Notes under the pieces: model-generated
What the model saw: only the letters and a program-made list of their open reading frames with translations
Database searches by the model: none
What the model was told of the DNA's origin: nothing
Translations under genes and position numbers: made by a program
Shown: piece after piece, positions 1 through 7,116 of the stretch
Layout: each line of letters begins with the position of its first letter
Numbering within the stretch: position 1 is the first letter of the stretch
Origin: Bacilli bacterium
Lineage (GTDB): Bacteria; Bacillota_I; Bacilli_A; ML615J-28; CAG-698
Length of the DNA stretch: 28,740 nucleotides
Direction: 5' to 3'
Assembly: GCA_028691715.1 (NCBI GenBank)
Contig: JAQUYR010000010.1
Coordinates: forward strand, 1-28,740

Positions 1-2
1 AA

Positions 3-512
3 CTAGTTAACTAGTTCCTCATAATTTTGATTAGCCTCTATCAATTTCATAAATTCTTCATTTTTTCGTAATCTAAAGAATATTAGATTACCGAAAATCA
101 TAACTACCACCGCTTCGCCAATAGCAACAGATATCATTGACATTATCAATGGTAATTCTAAGACATAATATAACTCTAAACCAATTATTACTCCATTAAA
201 AATCACGGGGAATAAACTGGCAATGATTAAATTATGACACTTCATAATAAATAATACGGAAATAATAGTTGCAATCGTTCCAAAAATTACATCAACTATT
301 CCCATTGGGCTGAACATATTTGCAACTGCGCATCCTATTACTAAAGAAATTCCATAATCCTTCTTAAAAAAACATAACAGAATTAATATTTCAGCAACCC
401 TGAACTGAATATCGCCATAAGATAGAAAACTTAAACTGACTGTTAAGACAACATATAAAGCTGCAACAATCGCCAACCTAAGAATTCTGTGAATACCACT
501 TTTTGTTTTCAT
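3..512 (-). CDS. queT: QueT-type transporter, queuosine precursor uptake
   Basis: 169-aa integral membrane protein with about five hydrophobic segments and an SLSFLSYGDIQFRVAEILILL segment typical of the QueT family (the S component of an ECF transporter for preQ1/queuine-type precursors). QueT proteins are usually about 160-170 aa, so it is full length, ending in TAG at 3-5. The ATG at 510-512 is preceded by AAGGAGAG (517-524). That Shine-Dalgarno is part of a preQ1-I riboswitch pseudoknot, and the riboswitch is the strongest support for the substrate. No ATPase or T component is beside it in the window, so it probably shares a general ECF module encoded elsewhere. Genes downstream lie outside the window. 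Confidence 0.9.
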   Translation of the reverse strand: MKTKSGIHRILRLAIVAALYVVLTVSLSFLSYGDIQFRVAEILILLCFFKKDYGISLVIGCAVANMFSPMGIVDVIFGTIATIISVLFIMKCHNLIIASLFPVIFNGVIIGLELYYVLELPLIMSMISVAIGEAVVVMIFGNLIFFRLRKNEEFMKLIEANQNYEELVN

Positions 513-516
513 TATA

Positions 517-562
517 CTCTCCTTGTTTTTTATATTTGAGATGGTTAGGCAAGGAACATCTC
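517..562 (-). promoter_or_regulatory. preQ1-I riboswitch controlling queT translation
   Basis: Read on the minus strand, GAGATG (562-557) pairs with CATCTC (543-538) as P1. The loop carries TTCCTTGCC, and the A-rich tail AAATATAAAAAA is followed by CAAGG. CCTTG in the loop pairs with CAAGG in the tail, giving the H-type pseudoknot of class I preQ1 aptamers. The CAAGG overlaps the queT Shine-Dalgarno (AAGGAG), so ligand binding should hide the ribosome site. This is translational control; there is no terminator hairpin. The neighbouring queT fits the ligand. Confidence 0.9.
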
Positions 563-573
563 AGAACCAATTT

Positions 574-581
574 ATTATAGC
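574..581 (-). promoter_or_regulatory. queT promoter, extended -10
   Basis: On the minus strand TGCTATAATAA carries a perfect -10 (TATAAT, 579-574) with the extended TGn element. No good -35 box lies 16-18 bp upstream (TAGTAA at best). Transcription would begin a few bases before the preQ1 aptamer. Confidence 0.7.
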
Positions 582-608
582 ATAAATTTACTTTATTTAC
601 TAGTTTTA

Positions 609-1112
609 TTAATTGTTATTATTAGAATTATTATTTTCATTATGAATACAATTATCTATCATTATTACTAAAGCTAAATAAAATTCATAATTTTCATCTT
701 CAGAGATTAATATTTCATAGGCATCACCCCACGATAACCATTTTTTATGAATTTCAGCAACCTTCTCTCCACTTTTGTTTATTACAAAGTCATGTGACAA
801 GAAATTACCTTGAACATCAAAATCACCATAATTGCTCTCAATTCTGATGTTATGAGAGAAAACAGTAAATTTTTTAAAGACACTGGCTACTAATTCATCA
901 TTTTTAAACATATCGTATTGAGGAAGGAAAGTAAAAAACTTTCTTTTAATAAAGAATATTTCTCGATCGGTTTTCTTACTGAAGAGATGAAGTTTGGAAG
1001 TTAAAGTAAAGATTTCTCCCTTTACATAATAGACAAGATTCTGGTTTTCATCAAAGATATTGTATTTATCGCCAATAGTAAATATTTTTTGTTTAATATA
1101 GTATTTTTTCAT
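609..1112 (-). CDS. LURP-one-related (tubby C-terminal-like) protein
   Basis: About 167 aa from the ATG at 1112, which has GGAGG (1124-1120) at good spacing; an upstream in-frame ATG lacks such a site and lies in the promoter. The protein is a chain of short beta strands with repeating pattern (IKQKIFTIGDKYNIFDE, LTSKLHLFSKK, VFKKFTVFSHNIRIE, then DAYEILISEDEN), which fits the LURP-one/YxjI fold (DUF567). The biochemical function of bacterial members is not established. It is transcribed alone from its own TATAAT, with the liv terminator upstream. The C-terminus is odd: a run of Asn/Ser (NENNNSNNNN) coded by AAT-type repeats. Confidence 0.75.
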   Translation of the reverse strand: MKKYYIKQKIFTIGDKYNIFDENQNLVYYVKGEIFTLTSKLHLFSKKTDREIFFIKRKFFTFLPQYDMFKNDELVASVFKKFTVFSHNIRIESNYGDFDVQGNFLSHDFVINKSGEKVAEIHKKWLSWGDAYEILISEDENYEFYLALVIMIDNCIHNENNNSNNNN

Positions 1113-1130
1113 AGCTATACCTCCATTCTT

Positions 1131-1136
1131 ATTATA
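1131..1136 (-). promoter_or_regulatory. -10 box for the LURP-one gene
   Basis: TATAAT on the minus strand, 18 bp before the chosen start codon and just upstream of its Shine-Dalgarno. A TTGTAG lies about 20 bp further upstream, too far for a standard -35. Confidence 0.5.
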
Positions 1137-1167
1137 CAATAACCTTTCCCCTTTTTCTACAAATAAA

Positions 1168-1193
1168 TGAAAAAAAGCGAGGTTTCTCGCTTT
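1168..1193 (-). terminator. Terminator of the liv operon
   Basis: On the minus strand AAAGCGAG / CTCGCTTT form an 8-bp stem with a 4-nt loop, followed by a run of T. It starts directly after the TAG stop of livF at 1194-1196. Confidence 0.9.
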
Positions 1194-1907
1194 CTAACCA
1201 CCTAAATAGGCTTTTTTTATGGCATCATTTTCTAGTAATTCTTTAGCTTTTCCCTCAAGAACAATGTGTCCAGTTTCTATGACATACCCATAATCAGCAA
1301 TTGATAAGGCCATTTTAGCATTTTGTTCTACTAATAAAACAGTCGTTCCAGAATTTTTAATCTCTTTGATGATTGAAAATATTTCATTTACCAAAATTGG
1401 TGATAACCCCATTGATGGCTCATCCATTAAAATTATCTTTGGATTGACCATTAAAGCTCTGGCTGTAGCTAACATCTGTTGTTCTCCTCCAGAAAGAGTT
1501 CCCGCTAATTGCTTTCTTCTCTCTTTAAGGCGAGGAAATTTTTGATACATATTTTTCAAATTATCTTTGATCAATTTCTTGTCTTTTAAAGGGAAAGCTC
1601 CCATTTCCAAATTCTCTTCAACCGTCATTGTGGCAAACACTTGCCTTCCTTCAGGAACATGAGACATTCCAAGGTTAATTATCTTATGTGCCTCTACTTG
1701 TAGTAAATCAATTCCGTTGAGAAAAATAGTTCCACTATCAGCCTTTTTTAATCTTGAGATTGTTCTTAAAATTGTTGTCTTACCAGCGCCATTTGCGCCT
1801 ATAAAAGCCACAATCTTTCCTTGTTCAACCTTTAGACTGACATCATGAATGGCATGGATCATTCCGTAACTGACATTTAGATTTTTAACTTCTAATCCAT
1901 TCATCAT
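1194..1907 (-). CDS. livF: Branched-chain amino acid ABC transporter ATPase LivF
   Basis: 237-aa ABC ATPase, the usual size for LivF. Visible motifs are Walker A GANGAGKTT near residue 38, the signature LSGGEQQM near 139, Walker B IILMDEPSMGLSP and the switch His replaced by the LVEQN form typical of LivF. It energises uptake of Leu/Ile/Val with LivG at the LivHM pore. It is the last gene of livKHMGF. Its first ATG overlaps the livG TGA (ATGA junction); a second ATG three bases later (1904) has slightly better spacing from the GAGGTGG Shine-Dalgarno, so either may be used. Confidence 0.95.
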   Translation of the reverse strand: MMNGLEVKNLNVSYGMIHAIHDVSLKVEQGKIVAFIGANGAGKTTILRTISRLKKADSGTIFLNGIDLLQVEAHKIINLGMSHVPEGRQVFATMTVEENLEMGAFPLKDKKLIKDNLKNMYQKFPRLKERRKQLAGTLSGGEQQMLATARALMVNPKIILMDEPSMGLSPILVNEIFSIIKEIKNSGTTVLLVEQNAKMALSIADYGYVIETGHIVLEGKAKELLENDAIKKAYLGG

Positions 1908-2695
1908 TCCACCTCTTCTCCGAGATAAGCCGTAATAACCGTCTTATTGCTCTGAATTTCTTCAGGGATACCAGAAGCGATGATTTTACCATAATTCAAA
2001 ACAATAATCCTCTCACAAATTCCCATAACCAATTTCATATCATGCTCTATCAAGAGAATTGAAACATCGTATTTTTCCTTCACTATTTTGATAGTTTCCA
2101 TAAGTTCTTCGGTTTCTGTAGGGTTCATACCAGCAGCAGGTTCATCCAAAAGGATTATCTTTGGATCTGTAGCAATCGCTCTAGCAATTTCTAATTTTCG
2201 TTGCTTTCCATATGGAAGATTAACAGCGTATTCTTCTTCAACTTCATTCAAACCAAAAACTGCCAAAATATCCTTTGCTTTTCTGTCTAATTCCTTTTCT
2301 TCCTTCCAAAAATTAGGAAGACGAAAAATAGCGGTCAATGGTGAATACTTCATATTACTATTACAAGCTATTTTAACATTGTCAAGCACTGATAGTTTTT
2401 TAAATAATCTGATATTTTGAAAAGTACGGGCAATACCTTTTGCTACTCGTTTATGAGGAGATAGTCTGGATACATTCGTTCCATTTAAATAAATATTTCC
2501 TGATGTTGGTTTGTATACTCCAGTTAAAAGATTAAATGCTGTTGTTTTCCCAGCACCATTTGGGCCTATAAGTCCAACTAACTCTCCTTTTTTAATCTCA
2601 ATATTAAAATCTTCAACAGCTTTTAATCCACCAAACACGATGCTTAAATGCTCACCTTTTAAAACGATATCTTCATCTATTATCACTTTATTCAT
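1904..2695 (-). CDS. livG: Branched-chain amino acid ABC transporter ATPase LivG
   Basis: ABC ATPase of about 263 aa. It has Walker A GPNGAGKTT, the LivG-type signature LPYGKQRKLEIARA, Walker B IILLDEPAAGMNPTET and the switch LLIEHDM. The form PYGKQ in place of SGG is normal for LivG. The start is placed at the ATG 2693-2695 because GAGGAGG stands 8 nt before it; a longer reading frame from 2731 would put the start inside livM with no such site. The gene overlaps livM by 8 nt and livF by 4 nt, so translation is probably coupled. Confidence 0.94.
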   Translation of the reverse strand: MNKVIIDEDIVLKGEHLSIVFGGLKAVEDFNIEIKKGELVGLIGPNGAGKTTAFNLLTGVYKPTSGNIYLNGTNVSRLSPHKRVAKGIARTFQNIRLFKKLSVLDNVKIACNSNMKYSPLTAIFRLPNFWKEEKELDRKAKDILAVFGLNEVEEEYAVNLPYGKQRKLEIARAIATDPKIILLDEPAAGMNPTETEELMETIKIVKEKYDVSILLIEHDMKLVMGICERIIVLNYGKIIASGIPEEIQSNKTVITAYLGEEVE

Positions 2696-3878
2696 CTGAT
2701 GAACCTCCTCTATTAAAGAATGTTTTAACATTTTTTCCCATTTTTCTAAATATCTTTAACATATTCTTTCTAAAATGTTTAAAAAACTCTTTAACCTTGA
2801 CCATTCCCTTTTTAAAATTACTAGGGAAAGCCTTTAAATTGGCTGGTAGATTTTTGAAGAATTTAACGATTTTTTTATATGACGAGTATGCTGAAAATTC
2901 ATAACGTCCCAAGATTCCATTAGGTTTTGTTAACATGATAATTATTAATAATGACGAATAAATTATTAATCGATAATCCTGAAGGAAACGCAACATTTCT
3001 GGAAGTAATAACAGGATAATTGTTGCTACTATTGATCCAGTAAATGATCCTAGTCCTCCTAAAACAACGATAACTAATATCTCAATTGAATAATTAAATT
3101 CAAATTTTATCGGTTGTAAAACTCCAATATTCTGAGCAAATAGAACACCAGCAATTCCTGCAAGTGCAGCTGAAAATGTAAATGTTCCAACTTTATATTT
3201 AGTTACTGGTATACCACACGCCTCAGCAGCAATGTCATCCTCCCTGATTGCGAGAATAGCTCGACCATGCCGTGATTTCATGAAGGTAAATATTACCGTA
3301 ACAACTATGATAACAACAATAGCATACAACATAACATTTCGATTTAGAGGTATCCCTGTAAGTTTCCCCGAACCATCAAAGTTTAATAACTTAATTATTG
3401 TACTTATGATCTGGCCAAATCCCAAGGTGATTATTGCTAAGTAGTCTCCGCGAAGCCTTAATACTGGTATTCCAACAAGGAAACCAACAATACCAGCCGC
3501 AACAAAGCCTATCAAAATAGCAACAATAGTAGCAAAATTATCATCAGCCATAGCTCCAGAATACTTCAGGTATAAACTACCAGCATAAGCTCCAACTGCC
3601 ATAAAACCAGCATGCCCTAAAACCATTTCTCCTAAACAACCAGTCGACAGATTAAGAGATACCGCTAAAATAATTGTATACAGGATAGAAATAAAGATAG
3701 TCAGGAATTGACGATAGTTCATTCCTAAAATCGTTTTAAAAATATCCTTTGAAAAATCTCCACCTAAAACTACATATATCAATAGTAATAATATAGTAGC
3801 TGAAATGATATTAACTGTCCAACGCTTCTTGTTGGGGTTAGGATTTACAGTTGAACGATAAGTAATCTGTTTTTCCAT
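2688..3878 (-). CDS. livM: Branched-chain amino acid ABC transporter permease LivM
   Basis: About 396 aa with the LivM core: STGCLGEMVLGHAGFMAVGAYAGSLY, LRGDYLAIITLGFGQI, and the cytoplasmic coupling region SRHGRAILAIREDDIAAEACGI. With LivH it forms the membrane pore. The start is ATG at 3876-3878, seven bases after AGAAGG; a GTG at 3882-3884 overlaps the livH stop but is too close to the Shine-Dalgarno. The core ends near GILGRYEFS, where most LivM proteins stop. Here about 65 more residues follow, rich in Lys/Phe with repeated amphipathic basic stretches (FFKNL, FKKGMVKVKEFFKHF, KIFRKMGK). No function is known for this tail. Confidence 0.93.
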   Translation of the reverse strand: MEKQITYRSTVNPNPNKKRWTVNIISATILLLLIYVVLGGDFSKDIFKTILGMNYRQFLTIFISILYTIILAVSLNLSTGCLGEMVLGHAGFMAVGAYAGSLYLKYSGAMADDNFATIVAILIGFVAAGIVGFLVGIPVLRLRGDYLAIITLGFGQIISTIIKLLNFDGSGKLTGIPLNRNVMLYAIVVIIVVTVIFTFMKSRHGRAILAIREDDIAAEACGIPVTKYKVGTFTFSAALAGIAGVLFAQNIGVLQPIKFEFNYSIEILVIVVLGGLGSFTGSIVATIILLLLPEMLRFLQDYRLIIYSSLLIIIMLTKPNGILGRYEFSAYSSYKKIVKFFKNLPANLKAFPSNFKKGMVKVKEFFKHFRKNMLKIFRKMGKNVKTFFNRGGSSDE

Positions 3879-3880
3879 AA

Positions 3881-4762
3881 TCACACCTTCTCTCCAACAT
3901 TTTTTCCGAGAAGTCCCGTTGGTTTAAATAGTAATATTAAAATCAAAGTACCAAATAAAATAATATCAGAATATTCAGGAGCTATCCCTATCATATAGGG
4001 TAGAACTTCAATAATACCAATTAAGAATCCACCAAGCATTGCACCAGGAATAATTCCTATACCTCCAACTACAGCTGCTACAAAAGCATATAGACCAAGT
4101 TTACCACCCAAAGTTGGAGTCAAATATCCCGAATAAGCATAATACATTATTGCAGCTATTGCTGCTAAAAATGTTCCGATAGCAAAAGTTATCGTTATTG
4201 TTCGATTATTATTAATTCCCATCAATCTAGCAGCATCAGGATTTTCACTGACAGCTCGCATTGCTTTCCCGGTCTTTGTCTTATTAACAAATAAGGCTAA
4301 TAATATCATCGATATTATTGAAATAGCTACCGTGATTATGGCAATATTGTTAACCACTATATCACCAATGTTATATATCTTTAAGGGAATTATAGCTTGG
4401 GCAATCTTAGGATTACTCGTGAATATTTTTTGTGATACATTCTGAAGTAATAAACTAACAGCAATAGCAGTTATTAAAGCAGTAATTCGAGGAGAATTTC
4501 TTAGAGGCTTATATGCTACCTTCTCGGTAATAATTCCTAAAACTATTGTAAACAAAACAGCTATGATTAACGACACCCAAATCGGCAAGCCGAACAATAT
4601 TATTCCAGAATAAGCAACAAAGCAAGCCACCATTATAAAATCGCCATGAGCAAAATTGATTAACTTTATTATTCCATATACCATTGTATAGCCTAAAGCT
4701 ACTAAGGCATAAATGCTACCTTTCTGAATACCATTAATCAATTGATTAATAATATTACTCAT
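3881..4762 (-). CDS. livH: Branched-chain amino acid ABC transporter permease LivH
   Basis: 293-aa permease, the usual LivH length. It starts with the family hallmark GIQKGSIYALVALGYTMVYGIIKLINFAHGD, and KTKTGKAMRAVSENPDAARLMGI near residues 165-185 is the loop that contacts the ATPases. About eight membrane segments are visible. GGAGGAAAG precedes the ATG. It follows livK after a 70-nt gap containing a strong hairpin, and is directly followed by livM. Confidence 0.95.
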   Translation of the reverse strand: MSNIINQLINGIQKGSIYALVALGYTMVYGIIKLINFAHGDFIMVACFVAYSGIILFGLPIWVSLIIAVLFTIVLGIITEKVAYKPLRNSPRITALITAIAVSLLLQNVSQKIFTSNPKIAQAIIPLKIYNIGDIVVNNIAIITVAISIISMILLALFVNKTKTGKAMRAVSENPDAARLMGINNNRTITITFAIGTFLAAIAAIMYYAYSGYLTPTLGGKLGLYAFVAAVVGGIGIIPGAMLGGFLIGIIEVLPYMIGIAPEYSDIILFGTLILILLFKPTGLLGKNVGEKV

Positions 4763-4781
4763 ATTCTTTCCTCCTCATAGC

Positions 4782-4810
4782 ATTAGGAATCACCAAAAGT
4801 GATTCCTAAT
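4782..4810 (-). terminator. Intercistronic hairpin between livK and livH
   Basis: A perfect 12-bp inverted repeat, ATTAGGAATCAC / GTGATTCCTAAT, with a 5-nt loop. On the minus strand it is followed by GCTATGAGG rather than a T run. It therefore looks like a processing or 3'-end-stabilising hairpin, or a weak attenuator, rather than a full terminator. Such an element would keep the binding-protein mRNA more abundant than livHMGF. Confidence 0.7.
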
Positions 4811-4832
4811 TTATTTTTATAGTTACAATATA

Positions 4833-5969
4833 TTATTTGCTCTCTTTGAATGTGATTTTTCCATCAACATATTCGCAGATTATGATCTTCTTAACAGGGT
4901 TTCCTGTTTCGTTATAAGTGAATTGACCAGTAACACCAGAGTATGTAACTGTTGCCATTGCTGCAGCTACAGCAGCTTTATCAGCAGTTCCAGCTTTTTC
5001 AATCGCTGCTTTTGCAAGATATGCAGCATCATATCCTAGAGCTGCAAAGGCATTTGGAGTTTCACCATATTTAGCTTGATAAGCAGCAACAAAAGCTTTT
5101 GCATTTTCATCATCAGCAGCATAGTGATTTGAGAAATAACAATTATTAAGTGGAGTTACATCTCCTTTAACTTCGCCCTCACCAGCAAGAATAGTAGCAG
5201 CACCATCCCAGCCATCAGCACCAAGTAATGGTAATGTGTAACCAGCAGCACGAACATCTTTAGATAATGTAGCAACACTACCAGCATAAATTGGAACAAA
5301 GACCGCTTCAGCTTCACTGTTCTTAATCTTTGTAGCTAAAGCTTTATAATCAGCAGCATCAGCAACAACTCCACCATCATAAAATACAACAGTTAATCCC
5401 TTAGCCTCGGCTTGTGTCTTGAAAGAAGCAGCAACACCTTTTGAGTAATCATCACTATTGTCATAAGCAACAGCAACTTTAGTAACTTTTAAAGTTTCAG
5501 CAGCAAAATTAGCCATACTAACACCTTGATCTGGGTCAAGGAAGCAAACTCTAAAGACATAGCTTCTATTTAAAGTAACACCAGCAGCAGTTGCTGAAGG
5601 AGATAGCATTGGAAGTCCATCAGCTTGGGCTTCAGCAGCAATAACTTCAGATGTTCCAGATGTGATTTCACCGATTAAGAAATCGATTGAATCAACTAAT
5701 TTACTATAAGCATTAAGAGCTTTTTGAGCATCGCCTTCATCATCTTCAGCATGAACGACAACTTGTTTTCCTAAAATACCACCAGCAGCATTAATTTCTT
5801 CAACTGCTAGTTCTACTCCTTTACGAGCAGGTTCTCCATATTGACTAAGGCTCCCTGTAAATGGTCCCAATACACCAAAGTCAATAGTTTCTTTTTCTTC
5901 AGTATTACCGCAAGCAGTAAAAACAAAAGCAGCAAACAATAAAACTAATAAACTAAATAATTTTTTCAT
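4833..5969 (-). CDS. livK: Branched-chain amino acid-binding lipoprotein LivK
   Basis: 378-aa extracytoplasmic receptor. An N-terminal signal (MKKLFSLLVLLFAAFVFTAC) ends in lipobox Cys20, so the protein is a membrane-anchored lipoprotein. The body is a type I periplasmic-binding fold: IDFGVLGPFTGSLSQYG, EPARKGVELAVEEINAAGGILGK, DFLIGEITSGTSEVIA, MLSPSATAAGVT, and AFAALGYDAAYLAKAAI. These match the Leu/Ile/Val-binding family (Peripla_BP_6). The ATG has AAGGAGAG upstream. It is the first gene of livKHMGF and is preceded by a T-box leader, which indicates induction when Ile-tRNA is uncharged. The protein is unusually Ala-rich for this AT-rich genome, as is common in highly expressed binding proteins. 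Confidence 0.95.
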   Translation of the reverse strand: MKKLFSLLVLLFAAFVFTACGNTEEKETIDFGVLGPFTGSLSQYGEPARKGVELAVEEINAAGGILGKQVVVHAEDDEGDAQKALNAYSKLVDSIDFLIGEITSGTSEVIAAEAQADGLPMLSPSATAAGVTLNRSYVFRVCFLDPDQGVSMANFAAETLKVTKVAVAYDNSDDYSKGVAASFKTQAEAKGLTVVFYDGGVVADAADYKALATKIKNSEAEAVFVPIYAGSVATLSKDVRAAGYTLPLLGADGWDGAATILAGEGEVKGDVTPLNNCYFSNHYAADDENAKAFVAAYQAKYGETPNAFAALGYDAAYLAKAAIEKAGTADKAAVAAAMATVTYSGVTGQFTYNETGNPVKKIIICEYVDGKITFKESK

Positions 5970-6009
5970 ATATTCTCTCCTTTATTATTTTAATATAAGC
6001 ATGCTAGAG

Positions 6010-6047
6010 AAAAAATAAAAAGCCCCATCTATAAGAGACAAAGGCTT
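6010..6047 (-). terminator. Regulated terminator of the T-box leader
   Basis: AAGCC (6047-6043) pairs with GGCTT (6024-6020), extended by wobble pairs and TCT/AGA, followed by TTTTTATTTTTT. The 5' arm lies just after the T-box core, so formation of the antiterminator would prevent this hairpin. Confidence 0.85.
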
Positions 6048-6297
6048 GAAGCTTCTGCGGTACCACTCTTCTTATTGCTCTTCTTGAACAATCTGCTTGG
6101 TGATAGTGCTGACACACTATCGGTATTATAACGCATACCAAACGTCCCATCTTAATAGATATCTTATCCTTTCAGACGACTGCTAACAGAATGATTTTCA
6201 CGAATACTTATGTTATTATCTTTCACCATTTGATAACTCTCTTTGAACAAAGCCATTAGCTACTTGTTTCTGCTCATCGCATTTACTTATATTATTG
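6010..6297 (-). promoter_or_regulatory. T-box leader, isoleucine specifier, upstream of livKHMGF
   Basis: The minus strand has the T-box core AGAGTGGTACCGC (6069-6057); its TGGT bulge would pair with a tRNA ending in A-CCA. Stem I is recognisable. CAGAA near the 5' base pairs with TTCTG (6191-6187). The AGTA loop-E element follows on the 5' side. On the 3' side, GTGAAAATCA places the triplet ATC (6195-6193, Ile) just before the pairing strand, followed by A as is usual. The specifier assignment is inferred from this pairing. A competing terminator follows at 6047-6010. Confidence 0.92.
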
Positions 6298-6302
6298 TTA
6301 TT

Positions 6303-6330
6303 ATTATAGCAAAAAAAAATCTTTTGTCCA
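6303..6330 (-). promoter_or_regulatory. Promoter of the T-box/liv transcript
   Basis: -35 TGGACA (6330-6325), 16-bp spacer containing a long T run, extended -10 TGCTATAATAA (TATAAT at 6308-6303). The start would be near 6296, directly before T-box stem I. Confidence 0.8.
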
Positions 6331-6332
6331 TA

Positions 6333-6346
6333 TGTAAACGTTTTAT
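6333..6346. promoter_or_regulatory. Candidate cre (CcpA) box, promoter-proximal
   Basis: TGTAAACGTTTTAT matches the cre consensus TGTAAACGTTTACA in the left half and the core. It touches the -35 of the liv T-box promoter, with its centre about 43 bp upstream of the expected start. CcpA itself is not in the window. Confidence 0.5.
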
Positions 6347-6374
6347 ATTAAAATATTATTCTTGCTTTACCATA

Positions 6375-6388
6375 TTAAAGCGCTTTCA
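6375..6388. promoter_or_regulatory. Candidate cre (CcpA) box, promoter-distal
   Basis: TTAAAGCGCTTTCA differs from the strong cre TGAAAGCGCTTTCA at one base, with a perfect AAAGCGCTTT palindrome. Its centre is 42 bp from that of the proximal box, four helical turns. Confidence 0.55.
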
Positions 6389-6392
6389 TTTT

Positions 6393-6429
6393 TAAAAATA
6401 AAAAAGAGTGGCTATTCCGCCACTTTTTC
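6393..6429 (-). terminator. Terminator of the ECF cobalamin operon
   Basis: On the minus strand AAAAAGTGGC and GCCAC(TC)TTTTT form a stem around GGAATA, followed by a T-rich tail. The TAG stop of the S-component gene lies in the loop. Confidence 0.85.
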
Positions 6430-7116
6430 ATTTATCATATATAAACCATATTTTTCTTTAATTCTTGCAAACTTCTTCAGTAATGGCTTTGCTAGCAATA
6501 AAATGAAGATAAAATTAGAGACAATATAGGTCAACATTATAGGTAAACTACTAGCCACTATCACTAAATACCTCGCTAGATTAAAAGCATTATCGATTGC
6601 TAACATCGTTTGGATATCCATTATCAAGGAATATAATACTCCAGCAAGCATCCCGAATATCAGTAATAATACGATATTTTTCATAAATATTGTTTTTCTT
6701 AACATTCCTGCTATCATACCAACAAATCCCCAAGCAAACATTTGAAAAGGGGTCCACGGTCCTTGACCAAAATAAATATTTGAGAGAAGCGCAGTAAGCG
6801 CTCCAACCATAAAGCCGGTTTCTTTTCCAAAGGCGATTGCGGTAATGATAATAATAGCCGCAACAGGTTTAAAGCTTGGAGCCCAGGCAAAAATAACCCT
6901 TGACGATACACTAATAGCTGTGATTATAGCGATTAGAACAATCTCCCGAGGCTGAGGATGACGATTTTCAAAAGCAAAAAAGAAAGGTAAGAGACTTAAA
7001 ATTGCAATAACTAGACAGATAATATCATATTGCTTATCATCAAAAACAAAAATACCGATTAAAAGAATTGCAGGGATCAGGACAAATATAACCAAATAAG
7101 TCAGATATTTTTTCAT
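6412..7116 (-). CDS. cbrT: ECF transporter S component, cobalamin (CbrT-like)
   Basis: 234-aa membrane protein with about seven hydrophobic helices. The stretch from REIVLIAIITAISVSSRV through AFGKETGFMVGALTALLSNIYFGQGPWTPFQMFAWGFVGMIAGML is characteristic of ECF S components of the cobalamin/CbrT type. In an ECF importer this subunit binds the vitamin and topples in the membrane to deliver it. Its ATG overlaps the stop of the fused ATPase gene (ATGA junction), so all three subunits are one coupled operon. The cobalamin riboswitch at the head of the operon supports B12 as substrate. Other corrinoids or cobinamide are also possible. Confidence 0.85.
   Translation of the reverse strand: MKKYLTYLVIFVLIPAILLIGIFVFDDKQYDIICLVIAILSLLPFFFAFENRHPQPREIVLIAIITAISVSSRVIFAWAPSFKPVAAIIIITAIAFGKETGFMVGALTALLSNIYFGQGPWTPFQMFAWGFVGMIAGMLRKTIFMKNIVLLLIFGMLAGVLYSLIMDIQTMLAIDNAFNLARYLVIVASSLPIMLTYIVSNFIFILLLAKPLLKKFARIKEKYGLYMINEKVAE

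Noticed and set aside
1..16. AACTAGTTAACTAGTT tandem palindrome at the window edge as a mobile-element end
   Set aside because: It codes for the normal C-terminus of QueT and continues past the window; no transposase or target duplication is visible.
2088..2699. Plus-strand open frames inside livG
   Set aside because: They are antisense shadows of a clear ABC ATPase gene, with no ribosome sites or recognisable protein motifs.
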